A stretch of DNA of 51,263 bases from M3007 sp032115775. Lineage in GTDB: Bacteria > Bacteroidota > Bacteroidia > Chitinophagales > Saprospiraceae. The stretch spans positions 1 through 51,263 of the forward strand of contig JAUMBL010000094.1 in NCBI GenBank assembly GCA_032115775.1. The letters run 5' to 3'. How positions within the stretch are numbered: the stretch's first letter is position 1; each line of letters opens with the position of its first letter. This document shows positions 51,140 through 51,263 of this stretch, piece after piece. Under the pieces are notes generated by a model. It was given only the letters and a program-made list of their open reading frames with translations. It was not told the origin of the DNA and did no database searches. The translations under genes were made by a program, and so were the position numbers.

Positions 51140-51263
51140 CTACTCCGCCGCCATTTCCGCCGCCGTCCAACCCTCGATATTCTTCGTCTTGCTCGAAAAA
51201 TTCACCCCCACGCCCACCACCGGCTTGCCCAGCGTCCAGGCGGCGCGGTAGTATTTCTTTTGT
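51140..51263 (-). CDS. 3' end of a gene, probably AAA-ATPase / PD-(D/E)XK (DUF1703-like) protein
   Basis: Partial: 40 codons plus TAG (51140-51142), running off the right edge. The C-terminal residues KKYYRAAWTLGKPVV, GVGVNFSSKTKNIEGW resemble the end of the PD-(D/E)XK nuclease-like domain in ATP-binding proteins of the AAA_ATPase-like/DUF1703 group, where the strand GVxFSS...xW closes the fold. Length and N-terminus are not visible, so the assignment is tentative. Confidence 0.6.
   Translation of the reverse strand, partial: QKKYYRAAWTLGKPVVGVGVNFSSKTKNIEGWTAAEMAAE

Noticed and set aside
1..51263. CRISPR arrays, tRNA/rRNA genes, prophage or integrase
   Set aside because: Looked for regularly spaced repeats, tRNA-like cloverleaf ends with CCA and mobile-element genes; found none.

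Overview
The window looks like a chromosomal segment of a Bacteroidota bacterium, most likely from the Saprospiria/Lewinella-like group. This rests on GC-rich housekeeping genes with Bacteroidota-type promoters (TAnnTTTG −7 boxes, once with a correctly spaced TTTG −33 box), a futalosine hydrolase (menaquinone by the futalosine route), YceI/porin genes, DUF1573, DUF1080, an SLC45-like MFS carrier and a C39-peptidase ABC exporter. The lineage is inferred from gene content and style, not from a marker-gene search. I see no rRNA, tRNA, CRISPR array, transposase or prophage.

Layout. 0.2-2.2 kb (−): Kdo transferase with an outer-membrane protein gene upstream. 2.5-6.0 kb (+): YceI, porin-like protein, second YceI, small membrane protein, with two copies of a palindromic repeat flanking the second YceI gene. 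6.1-9.9 kb: PurN-like protein lacking catalytic residues (−), and a two-domain M16 peptidase (+) ending in a clear terminator. 10-17.3 kb (−): SMC, polyprenyl-phosphate sugar transferase, a lipoprotein and the GTPase Der. 17.5-24.5 kb: MBL-fold hydrolase, YebC, a 560-aa protein of unknown function, an MBOAT acyltransferase paired with an HMG-CoA-lyase-like gene, and a small membrane protein. 24.7-33.2 kb: MgtA-type Mg2+ ATPase, RtcB RNA ligase, and a TonB/TPR - PaaZ - MFS unit (−). 33.2-34.2 kb is a 1-kb gene-poor region with a candidate small RNA, an orphan minus-strand terminator and an AT-rich island. 34.2-37.5 kb (+): saccharopine-dehydrogenase-like protein, MqnB, methyltransferase, PAP2 phosphatase. 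37.6-45.5 kb (−): small anchored protein, DUF1573, and a tight five-gene operon (two SGNH hydrolases, DUF1080 protein, C39 ABC exporter, HlyD adaptor). 45.6-51.3 kb: acetyl-CoA synthetase, SulP transporter, quinone-oxidoreductase-like MDR enzyme, and the 3' end of a gene cut by the window edge.

The most unusual content is intergenic. (1) A composite repeat of about 130 bp occurs three times, each time between convergent genes and in the same orientation. It has an invariant GC-rich hairpin, then a 20-27 bp hairpin whose outer stem differs completely between copies yet stays complementary, then a conserved tail. (2) A second family of palindromic elements has arms reading AGTAACTACTTAGCCGG; one copy supplies the stop codons of two convergent genes and encloses a copy of family 1. 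(3) A 163-bp near-palindrome of unrelated sequence but the same design lies near 49.3 kb. (4) A candidate sRNA of about 90 nt has three hairpins and its own promoter box and terminator.
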